Shown here: in pieces, positions 37,094 to 48,861 of the stretch
How positions within the stretch are numbered: the first letter of the stretch is position 1
How the letters are laid out: each line of letters opens with the position of its first letter
Origin: Istiophorus platypterus
Taxonomy: Eukaryota > Chordata > Actinopteri > Istiophoriformes > Istiophoridae
DNA length: 64,000 nt
Assembly: GCA_016859345.1 (NCBI GenBank)
Contig: CM029119.1
Location: 1,208,109-1,272,108, forward strand
Reading direction: 5' to 3'
The notes under the pieces: generated by a model
What the model was told of the DNA's origin: nothing
Database searches by the model: none
What the model saw: the letters and a program-made list of their open reading frames with translations, nothing else
Translations under genes and position numbers: made by a program

Positions 37094-37589
37094 CAGTCCT
37101 ATTGAAATTATTGGCACCCTTGAATTTTAATTGCAGTGATTAAAATATCTTCAGGTATAAATGCAAAATAACCAATATTGTGTATTACGAATATTTCATA
37201 AAAAATTTCCAAAGTTAAAACAAAAATGCTTTCCTATAGGCAAAATAAATTTATTTCCTAAAACAAGAAATACAGACATGAAATCTTTGCTTGACAAAAT
37301 TCTTGGCATTATTGGTGTTGACATTGTTGACATTGCAGGCATATGTCAGACATTGTTGCCAAAGGTTCTACAGCCAAGTTTCAGTGACGGATAAAAATAT
37401 GTGTCTGGGTAGCAGGTTGTATTATTCCACTAATTTGCAAGTTATGCTTTTTATTAATTTTTTTTGTGCAGTAAATTGGGATATTAAAATATTCTGACAA
37501 TAAAAAATTGATTAATTTGCATTTATTTCTGAAGATATCGTAAATTCTGTACTTAAAAATCAGGGGTGCCAAAATTTCAACTAGGACTG
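37094..37589 (+). mobile_element. Short Tc1-like element with both inverted repeats (496 bp)
   Basis: The left end CAGTCCTATTGAAATTATTG and the right end, read in reverse complement as CAGTCCTAGTTGAAATTTTG, match over about 70 bp, including GGCACCC and ATATCTTCAG blocks. TA flanks both sides (37092-37093 and 37590-37591), the Tc1 target duplication. The inside keeps the end of a transposase frame (GTTGCCAAAGGTTCTACAGCC, reading VAKGSTA) but lacks most of the gene. It lies about 470 bp after the ado stop and may fall in its 3' UTR. Confidence 0.85.
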
Positions 37590-38594
37590 TACCTGCCTTA
37601 TTTTTTTAATATAGAATGTATACTTCTTAAGAGTGCCATTTTTATATTACACGCTCTTTCTTCTCTAAAGTGCACACACTATTATATTTACTTATATTTT
37701 TATTGTATGTGTTTAACTTATTCTGGATGATATTGTTCCTACATAGGTCAGGACAGTTAAGGGAAAAAAGCTGCTGTTCAGCTCTATCTACATATTGGGT
37801 GATGTATTGTCATTTCAACTAATGTAACTTAAGCCTGATGATATGCCATATGTGATGCATCATATTAAAAGACAGACAGAAATCTTTAAACCCAGTCTAG
37901 AAAGTATAGTCCATCAAACATGATTACACTTGACAAAAGAAGTGTATAAGGGAATGTAAACATTTTCGTAGTATAAAGCCAACACATGTAGACTTTTTCT
38001 TAACATTCATTTACATACAGATTGATGAACACTATATCATTCCTATCTGTATGTTACATAACTTTAGTTATATCGAGACACTCCTTAGAACTATTTTAGA
38101 CTCCACTGAGGTCTATGTGCCAGTTTGACAGTGATTTTGTTACTCTGATGATGAATGTATGTGGAACAATAAAGTAGATTGGTATACTCATGGAGCATTT
38201 AATTTCATTCTGTAAGGAGATGTAACCTCTGTAAGCTGGTATAGGTTTGTACACTATAGAAATGATTTCAATCACACAATCCTTTGTTGTAGGAGAGATT
38301 GTTTATTTCCATAAGCTGAGCTGAATATGCAGGTAGTGCAGAGGTAGATGTGTGTTGTCTGAAATAAACCTTACGAGGTAAATGGTCCTGAGTTTAACAA
38401 TCTAATTGACAAATATGATACCTCTTTCTGTTATACAACAGTTATTAAGTACACTATACTAAGATAAGATCTTCTGTTAAGCCTAAATAGACTAAGTATT
38501 AAAGTACTGTCTTAACGGAGAGAATAATAGAGTTCCCCTACACACTAATAAAGCAAAATAGAATTACTAGTACACAGTAAATCCATTCCCCTCT

Positions 38595-39425
38595 GTTTAG
38601 GTGTGAGTTATCTTCCTCACTGACCACAATGCCCAAGGAAGCTGGGGGTCCAAAATCAGAACTAACTGACCAAGTGAGTGCCTTACCATCCCTCCACCAT
38701 TTAGCCCAATCCTATAACCCTGGGGGATTGTATCAGATGAAGGACGACCAGAAATGATCAGGTAGCATCACGCTTTGCCTCCAGTGTCAGTGAAATCATA
38801 AATCGCTAGGGGAGGTGATGAGTCATGTCGCCCCATAAGGAGGAGGTTTGAGGTGACCAGCTGTGGGTCTGTTGCGTTGGAGACAAGTAACCTAACGGTT
38901 TGGCATTCATAGCGCCATCTACTTTGGCCATCATTGTCTTTAGCATGGTATTTGAAACAGTCTGGTCCTTCAGGACTATCCAAAGTGCTGTCTTGATGGA
39001 CACCACTTCCCTCTTGCGGGTCGCCAAAGTGTGACACACTGGGTGGATTGAAGTGCAATAGGGAGCAAATTGATTTCTCAGCTGAGGTGCCATAACTGTG
39101 ACAGCTTCCCACAGTTCCCAGTCTTGGCCAAGGAAGTTAGTACAACAGTACATGAGAAGTTCAAAGGGCTTGCTGTGCCATTTGATGATTATCTTGAGGA
39201 CATCAAAAGGCATCTGTATCTAATTTCTTCACCAGGTCGAGATGCACTGAACATGTATTCATACACTAATATATTATTCCCCATCCATTCTTGGTGTGGC
39301 AGCCGATCTTAATCTGAAATGGACTAAAACAGTCCACCCTGGCTGCACAAAAAGTGGGTTTGTGTAAGTAGGGATCAAGCAGGTGCAAGATTTGCAATCT
39401 TGGGAACATCTGGCTTAGTTTACCA
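38595..39425 (-). pseudogene. BEL/Pao retrotransposon integrase remnant
   Basis: Minus strand, with frameshifts, in order from 39425 to 38595: a QKMADLP-like start; a VDCF(G)PF block with the first catalytic Asp; CTNFLG, the second Asp region (canonical GTNF); HFNPPSVSHFG; REVVSIKTAL; MNAKPLGY; DPQLVTSNLLLMGRHDSS; and DPQLPWALW near 38620. These are the diagnostic blocks of BEL/Pao integrase, its extension and its C-terminal end. At least two frame changes and several stops make it non-functional. Confidence 0.8.
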
Positions 39426-39779
39426 TCATTGACAATCTAAGTGCAAATACTGATGCTTGCTTGCAGCCTCACTCACTTGTAGGGTCCAGAATTTGCATTG
39501 GAGCTTAGCAACAACTCTTCTGGACCCATGGTACAAGGGTTAATACCACAGTCCTTGAGAAGGGCATGTCTTAAATTGTTAGTTTAATTACATGGTAGCT
39601 TACTTTCAAGATAACAGGGTCAGTCATGATCCTCATCACGGTTTCCACATGTTGCAGCTGACCATCAACCCCGAATAGTCATGTGACATTATTGTATGGA
39701 GAGGGACAGAGGGCTCAGAGTCTCTTACCAAGGTCTCAGACAGGTCATATTTAGGTGATTAGGACCATAACTTCTCCAC

Positions 39780-40809
39780 AGTCATCATGAGGAAAGCCCA
39801 AGTGCTGCAAATTTAAGAGCTCTATAAATAATCTTCCAAACCTTTTCCTGCAGTTCACAAGAACAGTGGTCAAGTTGGGGTCTGGGAGATCAAGAAAACT
39901 TGCAGAGAAAAATACTTGTGAGATTGCTAGAAAGGAAAATCAAAACCTTTGTGTGACTGCAAAAGAGCTTCAGGAAGATTTAGCAGAATCTGGAGTTGTG
40001 GTGCAGTTTTACTGTGTAGTGACAAGTGCAAAACATGACCTTCAGGGAAGAGTGATCAGAAGCATCTTCATCACAACATACTGTGTCAGAAATTTGCAAA
40101 AGGATATCTGTGATGCATTTTGGAAATGAGTCCTGTGGACTGATGAGGTTGAAATATAACTTTTTGGCTGGAATGAGCAAAGGTATTTTCGGAGAAAGAA
40201 CACTTCTCTAATTTTTAATCACATTGGTGGCTTGATCATGCCTTGGGCTTGTGTCTCAGTCAGTGGCCCAGGAAACATTTCACTGGTAGAGGGAAGATTT
40301 AATTCAATTAAATACCACCAAATTCTGGGAGCAAACAATACAACGTCTGTAAAAAGGTAAAGGTAAAAAGAGGATGGCTTAAAAAAAGGGTAATAATCCT
40401 CAACACTTCTCAAAATCCACAAGGAACTACCTTAAGAGGCATAAGCTGAAGGTTTTTTCATGGCCCTAACAGTCCCCCAACCTAAACATCATTAAAAATC
40501 TGCAGATAGACCTCAAAAGAGCAGTACATGTAAGACAGCTCAAGAATCTAAAAGAACTGGAATTCTTATGCAAGGATTAGCAGAAAAAATACCCCAAACA
40601 AGAACTGAATCATTTTGGGTCCTTTTTCCTTTTTTATAATTTGAAACTTTAAAGATGGAAATAAAAAGGTCAAATATGAATTAAAATAATAAAGAAATAT
40701 TTCATCTTTAACTTTATGCATTTTGGAAATCGGGTCCTCCTTGACTTGCTTAATGATTCACAGTAAAAGAAATTTTGACTGGAGGTGCCTAAATTATTTC
40801 ATGACACTG
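39780..40809 (+). mobile_element. Third Tc1-like transposon with decayed transposase, inside the BEL/Pao remnant
   Basis: Plus-strand transposase order: GSGRSRKLAEK, CEIARKENQNLCVTAKELQ, EDLAESGVVV at 39880-40000; the LW(S)TDEVE-like box at 40135-40155; FWG/CVS-like region near 40240; a SPNLNIIKNL-like box near 40470 (canonical SPDLNIIENLW). The right end GAAATTTTGACTGGAGGTGCC...ACACTG finishes at 40809, followed by TA. The left inverted repeat was not found, so the left limit is approximate. Stops make it inactive. Confidence 0.8.
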
Positions 40810-40979
40810 TAGCTGTTCCCAGCTCAGCTTAATTTCTTGTCCCAACCGAAATCTGCCTTCAGCAGGTCTTGGATGAGTACCTAACACACTGTGGTGAATA
40901 GCAAGGTGTAGCCTACTGTGTTGTAGAATTTGTAGAAAACACTGTAGAAATATCTGAGAGCTGATGCTGAGGTTTCTGT

Positions 40980-41430
40980 AGGGGAATATAGGTGGCAACC
41001 ACAATGTGCTACAGCCTCATGTAGCACTGTAAGATGTAAATCCTTAGACATTTTGCATGGTCTTTTCAGAGAACAATTAGCGGCTTTATGATTATGATCA
41101 CACTTACAACAACAATTGGCTAGTTTACACAGATAAGATAGTGTTGCTTTTTGTTTCAGACCAGGCAATGGGTTTACAAGAAAAAGAAAGCTTAGGGTGA
41201 ACAACTCGTGAGGGCGAGATGCATTGGGGTGCAAAGGAAACCGCTGTTGACTTCTCTTTTGGGTATGTGCCACGCTGTTCTTTCTTGGCAGATATGGGCC
41301 CTCAAACCTGCTAAAGGTAGGTGGCTCTGCTGGCAAAATGTTTTACATGAGCTTTCATCTGCAACCATGCTGCAAGGTCTGGCAGAGTCTAGGTCAGGTT
41401 TGTGCCTGTCCAAGGAATACCACAACACAA
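40980..41430 (-). pseudogene. BEL/Pao gag zinc-knuckle remnant
   Basis: The minus-strand frame from 41336 shows CKCDHNHKAANCSLKRPC followed by LHLTVLHEA. This matches the Cys/His zinc-knuckle region of BEL/Pao gag (CCxxxHKAxxCxxxRPCxxC...H). The last Cys positions are altered. It lies in the same orientation as the integrase remnant and on its 5' side, so both probably belong to one element. Confidence 0.6.
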
Positions 41431-41459
41431 GCAGTGTTTCACAAATCCATCAAGGTGTG

Positions 41460-43425
41460 CAGGGAGCGTTTTACTCACAACACGATCACATGAGATCTAC
41501 ACTTGAGCTTAACTCCACTTAGCCTGTCAAGGGCCCTGAAGCATGTCCACCAGGGACTGATGGAGAGCGCAAAGGAGTCAAATGCCTCCACATCCCTAGA
41601 TCCAAAGGCATGTGAGTTTAATATGGTTCCCAGTTCACTGTGCACCAACTTACTTGAATGACTATACTTATTTTGGGTGTATAGAGAAGCTGTGTATTGT
41701 CTGGTATCATCCATGAATAGTTTTGCCCGCTGAAGAGATCTAGTGACTTTGATTTGTCCAAGAAGCACCTGATTATTGCAATGCTTGCTTAGATGTTGGT
41801 GATTACTTATCAGAATATCAAGAAAGCATCTTAAGCAGATACAGGGAGTGTAGACATGGTAATGCCATGAGATGCCATGAGATTCATGAGATGGGAAGTA
41901 ATGAGTCTGCCCATTTTGAGTCTATGTCATTATTATTTTGACTTGTATGAAGTTAGTCAAATCAACCCTACTACAGACCTTCTTGGAACACTCTCCTAGA
42001 TACCCCAAAGCAACCACTCATTCATTCCACACATTCATTCCACAAGTGTCTACACAAATATAAACATGTTTTATTCATATTAGAATTCAAGTCCCTGTGA
42101 CCTCTATAGTGTATTGTGTATTATGTATTGTACTAATTTGAATGACTGTGTAATAGGATGCCAGAGAGCTCTAACATTTTTCTGAATTTAAGAATCATAT
42201 TATTATGTGCTTACTCATTTTCTACAATGCAGAGCATAGGTAGAAATGACCCAACAGTCCAATTGCAGGCATCGTGTTGAGGGATCCCATATCTGTGAGC
42301 CAATGGCAAGAGAGTAGCATCTCTGGAAGTGAGCTACATCACCTCCTTTTGCTGCCACAAAAGTATAAAAGCAAATAGGTTTACTCTTACAGTGACTTTA
42401 ATTCATTTTTGCTCAGGATAAGGTTAACATTCACTGTAACTTCAGTGTAAAAATGTTCTGAGGACAGTAATAAATTCTCACCCGTAAGAAAAGCCTTGAA
42501 ACAAGAGGACAAAAAATGGCTGCACAAAGGTTCAGGTAATCCTTAAAACTGTGCAAGGAAAAAGACTTAGATGAAGTTTTCACCTCCCAGATGTATTGTC
42601 TCTTTAGCAGCACTATGATCCTCAAACAGAGTCAAATCCAGACAGAGAAAGTTTCAAAGAACAAAGGAGAAAGGTCACTGGCTGAACAGGCCAAGTTTTC
42701 TCCCACACTTCAACACAATAGAATATTTGTGATATGACTTGAACATGAGAACTTTTTTGTTCTCATCTAATCTTGTTTAATATTTGAAAAAATTGCTTTA
42801 AAGTTGAGTATTTAACAAGTATATTATAAAAATGCTTACACTGAATTTGTGTGACAAATATTTTTTTAATGTTTTTTTTTCTATGCAACTGTGTAGCAGA
42901 TGTGCATTAGACAACAATCAATTTAAGAAAAAAAAAACAACTCTAGACCCTATATATAGTATAACACCACTGTGGTTTCAGAGGCACTTCTAGAGTTGCA
43001 AAAATCAACTCTATAAGACCAGACCCATTTTTTGTGGCATTTATTCATTCTAATAAAACTGATGCACTGTGTGTCTATGTAGCTCACACTTTGTGAGTAT
43101 TGAGGGTTAGAAACTGGATTCAATCAAACCTAGGAAACTGAAGATAAGGTGTTATGTATCAAATAATAAAATGTTGTTTACATTATTTGTTGTATATACT
43201 GGATTTTGTCATGATCACATCAGATAGTGTCAAATTATATTAACTTGAAATCCAGGAAAAAAAATCACACAGCCATAACATATAGACAGTCTGAAGGATG
43301 GTAGGTTGTTTCTGGTTCCTTACTGTTGATCCTGGAATGTCCACATGACCACATTTAATTCCCCCTTGAAACAATGCAATGACCTAGGAAGAGCCTGTCT
43401 TGCTGTGATGTTAACCAATGTCATA
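41460..43425. other. Intergenic DNA, no gene seen
   Basis: AT-rich sequence with poly-T/poly-A runs and no recognisable coding similarity. Confidence 0.5.
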
Positions 43426-43430
43426 ACTGT

Positions 43431-44740
43431 TTTTTTTTTTTACATGGATTGATGAGTCTACCTCAAACAGTGTTTCACACACTAATATGGGGGGGGGGCT
43501 TTATATTATTTAAGGGTTAGGGTTAAGATAATAGACTATGGCACAGCTTTAACTACTATTACCCTTCAGTAATAGATTGTGCCAGTGACTTATTGCCTGC
43601 TAATACATAAATTCAAGACATCTCAAATGCAGATAGTTGAAACACTAAAAAGAAATGAAACAACCTAAAATACCAGCCTATCTTTTAATGACTTTAATTT
43701 TTAATGACTTAATGACTTTAATGGCTTTTTTGTGTACATAGTGATATAATTTATCCATATCTGAACTTGACTGGTATTATTCCATTATGACAAGTCAGCA
43801 TTGTAACAGTGTGGGAACGTAAAACCGATTAACATCAGAAAGACCCTTTTAGATCATTTTTCACTGTTTCACTGTAATCATGAATATAATTTAAATGTCA
43901 TCATACTATAACATATGTATTGAGGCCCCTTCACGTTTTCACATTTTTTTTGTGATATAATTTTTATTTTAGATTAATAGAATTATAATTTTTGTCCATC
44001 CATTTGATCAATTTCCGATTAATATACAACACAAAAAATTGGGAAAAAGTCAAAGGGTCTGAATACTTTCTAAAGCTTCTGTATCTAAACATACTACTAA
44101 TTCCCTACAATAGGCCTTTTCTTCAAGCCATGTTCCTAACACTTCATATGTCAGAAAAGAGACTAAAAATTACATGTGTTCTTCCAAGCAAAGCAAACGG
44201 TCTGTTAACAGATAGTCCATGAAATAAAGAATACTCTCTTTGAGTCAGATAAAGTGACTCCCTCTTAAGCATTTGTAAAGTTTACTCTACAGCATCAATA
44301 CAAACCATCTAACATGGTTGCACTGTGGAATGAATCCTCAAGTTACTAAGGTAAAGCACTGTGAATGATTCTGTTTCACCTCAAGTGAAAAGAACCACAT
44401 CTTGGTGTTTATAAATACACAGATATTTAGTAAAGTGAAAGGAAACAGGTGAAGCAGCAGGCCACCCCTGAGAGATGGTTTGGTGTGCATCACATAATAC
44501 AGACAAAGACGACATCAAAACATAAAAACACATAAAAATGTGTGTTCTATTTAATTCAGCTTTTAAAAGTTTGGCATGAAGCAAAGCTAGTTTCTGATGA
44601 AATTCAATAGTAGATTCAGAGCCTTATGATTTACAGAACAAAATAGATGATGTGAGGGTCCCTGTATGGAATTAAAGCTGACACAAATTCCCTATTATAG
44701 CTACCATTGAGGACATTGAAGTCATATCCTCTGTCATTTT
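43431..44740. repeat. Tandem duplication, copy 1 (1310 bp)
   Basis: From the T-run before TACATGGATTGATGAGTCTA (43441) to the T-run after CTCTGTCATTT (about 44740). Every line compared equals the sequence 1310 bp further on, including a G-run near 43489 and all short open frames. No recognised gene. It contains TTAGGGTTAGGG-like text (43512-43525) and an AAAGGGTCTGAATACTTTCT block (44054). Confidence 0.95.
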
Positions 44741-46050
44741 TTTTTTTTTTTACATGGATTGATGAGTCTACCTCAAACAGTGTTTCACACACTAATATGG
44801 GGGGGGGGCTTTATATTATTTAAGGGTTAGGGTTAAGATAATAGACTATGGCACAGCTTTAACTACTATTACCCTTCAGTAATAGATTGTGCCAGTGACT
44901 TATTGCCTGCTAATACATAAATTCAAGACATCTCAAATGCAGATAGTTGAAACACTAAAAAGAAATGAAACAACCTAAAATACCAGCCTATCTTTTAATG
45001 ACTTTAATTTTTAATGACTTAATGACTTTAATGGCTTTTTTGTGTACATAGTGATATAATTTATCCATATCTGAACTTGACTGGTATTATTCCATTATGA
45101 CAAGTCAGCATTGTAACAGTGTGGGAACGTAAAACCGATTAACATCAGAAAGACCCTTTTAGATCATTTTTCACTGTTTCACTGTAATCATGAATATAAT
45201 TTAAATGTCATCATACTATAACATATGTATTGAGGCCCCTTCACGTTTTCACATTTTTTTTGTGATATAATTTTTATTTTAGATTAATAGAATTATAATT
45301 TTTGTCCATCCATTTGATCAATTTCCGATTAATATACAACACAAAAAATTGGGAAAAAGTCAAAGGGTCTGAATACTTTCTAAAGCTTCTGTATCTAAAC
45401 ATACTACTAATTCCCTACAATAGGCCTTTTCTTCAAGCCATGTTCCTAACACTTCATATGTCAGAAAAGAGACTAAAAATTACATGTGTTCTTCCAAGCA
45501 AAGCAAACGGTCTGTTAACAGATAGTCCATGAAATAAAGAATACTCTCTTTGAGTCAGATAAAGTGACTCCCTCTTAAGCATTTGTAAAGTTTACTCTAC
45601 AGCATCAATACAAACCATCTAACATGGTTGCACTGTGGAATGAATCCTCAAGTTACTAAGGTAAAGCACTGTGAATGATTCTGTTTCACCTCAAGTGAAA
45701 AGAACCACATCTTGGTGTTTATAAATACACAGATATTTAGTAAAGTGAAAGGAAACAGGTGAAGCAGCAGGCCACCCCTGAGAGATGGTTTGGTGTGCAT
45801 CACATAATACAGACAAAGACGACATCAAAACATAAAAACACATAAAAATGTGTGTTCTATTTAATTCAGCTTTTAAAAGTTTGGCATGAAGCAAAGCTAG
45901 TTTCTGATGAAATTCAATAGTAGATTCAGAGCCTTATGATTTACAGAACAAAATAGATGATGTGAGGGTCCCTGTATGGAATTAAAGCTGACACAAATTC
46001 CCTATTATAGCTACCATTGAGGACATTGAAGTCATATCCTCTGTCATTTT
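44741..46050. repeat. Tandem duplication, copy 2 (1310 bp)
   Basis: Direct head-to-tail copy of 43431-44740, apparently identical base for base apart from T-run length at the borders. It ends in the T-run before GGAATTTGTGGG (about 46050). Confidence 0.95.
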
Positions 46051-46280
46051 TTTTGGAATTTGTGGGTTTTAGCAACCTGAGAGGAGTATACATTCTACAG
46101 TTAAAATGTACATATAATCTCTCTCTTATATGAGCAGTGATTTTTAAACCCAGTGTATTCTAGGTGTAAACCAACAAATTAGTAGCTAAATAAATAAGAG
46201 CTAATTAAAAATGGATATATAATGGATCTCGTTTTATCCCTTGAATTTGGACTTCCACAGGATATAAACTTAAGAACACA

Positions 46281-46358
46281 CAGTGTGGTCCAAAAGGCTC
46301 AGTCCACTTTCCCAATTACTTGTATAGGAAAGTGATCTCAGACTTTTAGACCCAAGTG
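46281..46358. mobile_element. 78-bp hairpin-like MITE
   Basis: Left arm CAGTGTGGTCCAAAAGGCTC...CACTTTCC. The reverse complement of the right arm reads CACTTGGGTCTAAAAGTCTG...CACTTTCC. The arms meet almost without a loop sequence of their own. The ends are of the same type as the Tc1-like remnant at 21855-21923. Confidence 0.55.
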
Positions 46359-46369
46359 TATATACAATC

Positions 46370-47683
46370 AAACTGTTACCTGGATTCATTAAAATATTTA
46401 AATGAAAAATAGAGGGGCTTCACCGGGGTACTTGGACTTACCAACACATAACTCCTAAAATCTTTGCCTTAATGTTGTAGTTGATTTGTTTTCTTATATC
46501 TTTCAAAGTAGCTTATATTTCTCTTTGTTTCGTTACTTTTTCCTCTAACGCATGGGGATGTTTAGAAACGAGTGGCCCATATTAAACCATAGGACCTAAA
46601 AGAACAGGAAGGTTGACAATGTCTACAAACTATTAATTTCACCCCTGCTGCGAAAAACCGCGGACTTGTTCTTTTGTGGCTGCAGAGCGTTAAACAAACC
46701 ATTTACATACCAGGTCATTGCCTGTTTATAACCTGATGTGATACCTAAACAAAACTGAGTGGGTGAAAACTCTGAGTCAGATATACCGTGGATGACGCAA
46801 CGTTGGATTTACCCAATAAATTTCCAACATCAACAGCTTTAGAGATTCTTTCTATAAATGCAAATAAAAGAAAACCAATTCGCCATGTCCAGCCCGGCGA
46901 CGTTTGGGTTCTTTTACGGTTGACACCGATGCCCTGTGTTGTGCAAAGTTCTGAGTGATTAAGCAAACTGATACCGGCTGTGTTTAGGTTTTTCATACAT
47001 TTAATAAGTCCAAAAACATACATTACAACAAAAATGTCAAGTCGGTATTTGTTCAACATATTTACACTCCAACATGGTTTTACAAGTGAACCACAACTGC
47101 TTAACACTTGGAGTTAAATGAGATGAATTTTGTACAAAAATAGAATGACTTTCAAGTGTACGTATTAAAAAACAAATACACATTGCATTAGAAGCGTCCT
47201 TGAATCAGTCATTGTACAAAAAGACACACAGCAAGGCACTAAAAGGGAGATATAGTCATCAACAAACATGTTAGAATGAACACTTGGTCAATTTAATAAC
47301 TTAGAACTGTTTCCTTTTTTCAAAACATTATTGCGGTTATTTCACATTTAATCGCGCAGCCTATTGCGTGCTCAATAATATTGTCGATATTTTAAATTCC
47401 CCTTTAATAGAACCCATCTTGTATATTCCTAATGAATTAATGGCTATATTTAATTGTATGTTCAGTAGACTGTGCGGGCAAAGTGCATTCGTGTCAGTTC
47501 TGGAGCCGGAATATGAGGATGTGCGTAATTACGCACGACTACACAATTTCTTGTTTCTTCCCATCTTGGTGTTAAGGCTGCTATCTTTAGATCACATCAG
47601 TTTCAGAGTCATTATTCGATGGTTGTTACCTTTTTAGGGGTTAGTGTGCGTCACGCCGTTATGGTGACAACAAAGTTTTGTAA
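46370..47683 (-). other. egr2b: Region downstream of egr2 stop, probably containing its 3' UTR
   Basis: AT-rich with several ATTAAA candidates on the minus strand (plus TTTAAT near 47449, 47346, 47288 and 46998). Egr genes have long AU-rich 3' UTRs. No separate gene recognised; the true end cannot be fixed by reading. Confidence 0.4.
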
Positions 47684-48861
47684 CTATGGACAGATCCCGT
47701 TGGTTGCGCTTATCCCGCCTGACGGCCGCTCGAGCCCGGTGCTGCCGGACGAGGACGAGGACGAGGAGGAGACAGTGGAGGACTTCCTCTCCTTCTGCCT
47801 CAGATGGATTTTAGTGTGTCTCTTCCTCTCGTCGCTCCGAGCGAACTTCCGGCCACAGTAGTCGCAGGCGAACGGCTTCTCTCCCGTGTGAGTGCGGATG
47901 TGCGTGGTGAGGTGGTCGCTGCGACTGAAATTGCGCATACAAATCCGACACTGGAACGGCTTGTGGCCAGTGTGGATGCGGATGTGTCTGGTCAGTTCGT
48001 CAGAGCGGGAGAACCGCCGGTCGCAGCCCTCCGCTGGACAGGGGTATGGCCGCTCATGGATAGGCGTCTTGCTGGGTCTGTTTGGGTACTTTCTGGGCCG
48101 TAGAATCGGCCTCAGAGGCAAGTTCTGTGGGCTGTAGGCAGAGGGAAGCCTCGGCGGCCCTGCCTCGGAGCCACCACCTGGACCCCCGAGCGTAAAGTTC
48201 CTGATAGTGTTCAGCGGGGTCAGAGGTGGAGGGACGCGGAATGTATCGAGCGGGCATGGGCCGAAAGGTTTCCGATCTTGTATACCTGCAGTGTGCATGT
48301 CCCGCTGGCACGCTGGCTGGAAGAAGCCCGAGTAGTCGGGGATGATGGGGAAAAGCCCCGGCGCGTCTGAGCTGCCTTGCTGCTTAGGTGAAGAGTAGGA
48401 GGGCGGCGGGTAAGAGGCGATAGGACAGGTGGAGGTGGACAAAAAGGCCGAGGGATCCTGGTACACCTCCCCGCAGCCAGAAGAGGAGTAAGGTGGTGGG
48501 GGGGAATAGAGGTGGTTGTGGTGGTCTATCTCTGCCTGGTTCTGAGCTGCCATGGTGCAACTCAAATTTCCGGCGGAGAAGTGATTGGGAGATCCTGAGG
48601 AAGCCGGGGAGGAGGACGCTGAAGAGGAGGGAGGATGAGGATGAGGAGGAGGAGGCGGCTGGGCCACATTGAAGATGCCCGAGACGATGTTGATCACTCC
48701 CTCGGGGTTCCAATTACCTGGATACTGGGAGTCAATTGAGAACTTTCCCATGTAGGTGAACGTCTGGTTGCGGTGGGACGCGGGCTGAGAGAAGCCGCTG
48801 GAGAAGGAGGAGATGTCCAGCGAGCGCTTCTCGGCGCTCATGTCCGAGCTCATCAAGCCAT
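47684..48861 (-). CDS. egr2b: egr2b coding exon 2 (zinc-finger exon)
   Basis: Acceptor TTCCTGGGCAG|ATGG at 48862/48861 after a 357-bp intron. Stop TAG at 47684-47686. The joined codon G|AT gives Asp58, continuing DGLMSSDM and then EKRSLDI as in the family. Other-frame ORFs over this exon are shadows. Confidence 0.95.

Larger units (their letters stand above)
38595..41450 (-). mobile_element. BEL/Pao LTR retrotransposon remnant, interrupted by a Tc1 element
   Basis: The gag piece (40980-41430) and integrase piece (38595-39425) are co-linear on the minus strand. Protease, reverse transcriptase and RNase H are absent. A plus-strand Tc1-like element lies between them. No LTR pair was identified, so the outer limits are approximate. 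Confidence 0.65.

Noticed and set aside
43512..43525. TTAGGGTTAGGG-like text, suggesting an interstitial telomere repeat
   Set aside because: Only about two units are present in each copy; far too short to call telomeric.
47804..48713. Several open frames on both strands over the egr2b zinc-finger exon
   Set aside because: Shadows of the GC-rich coding exon; only the 47684-48861 minus frame has family motifs.
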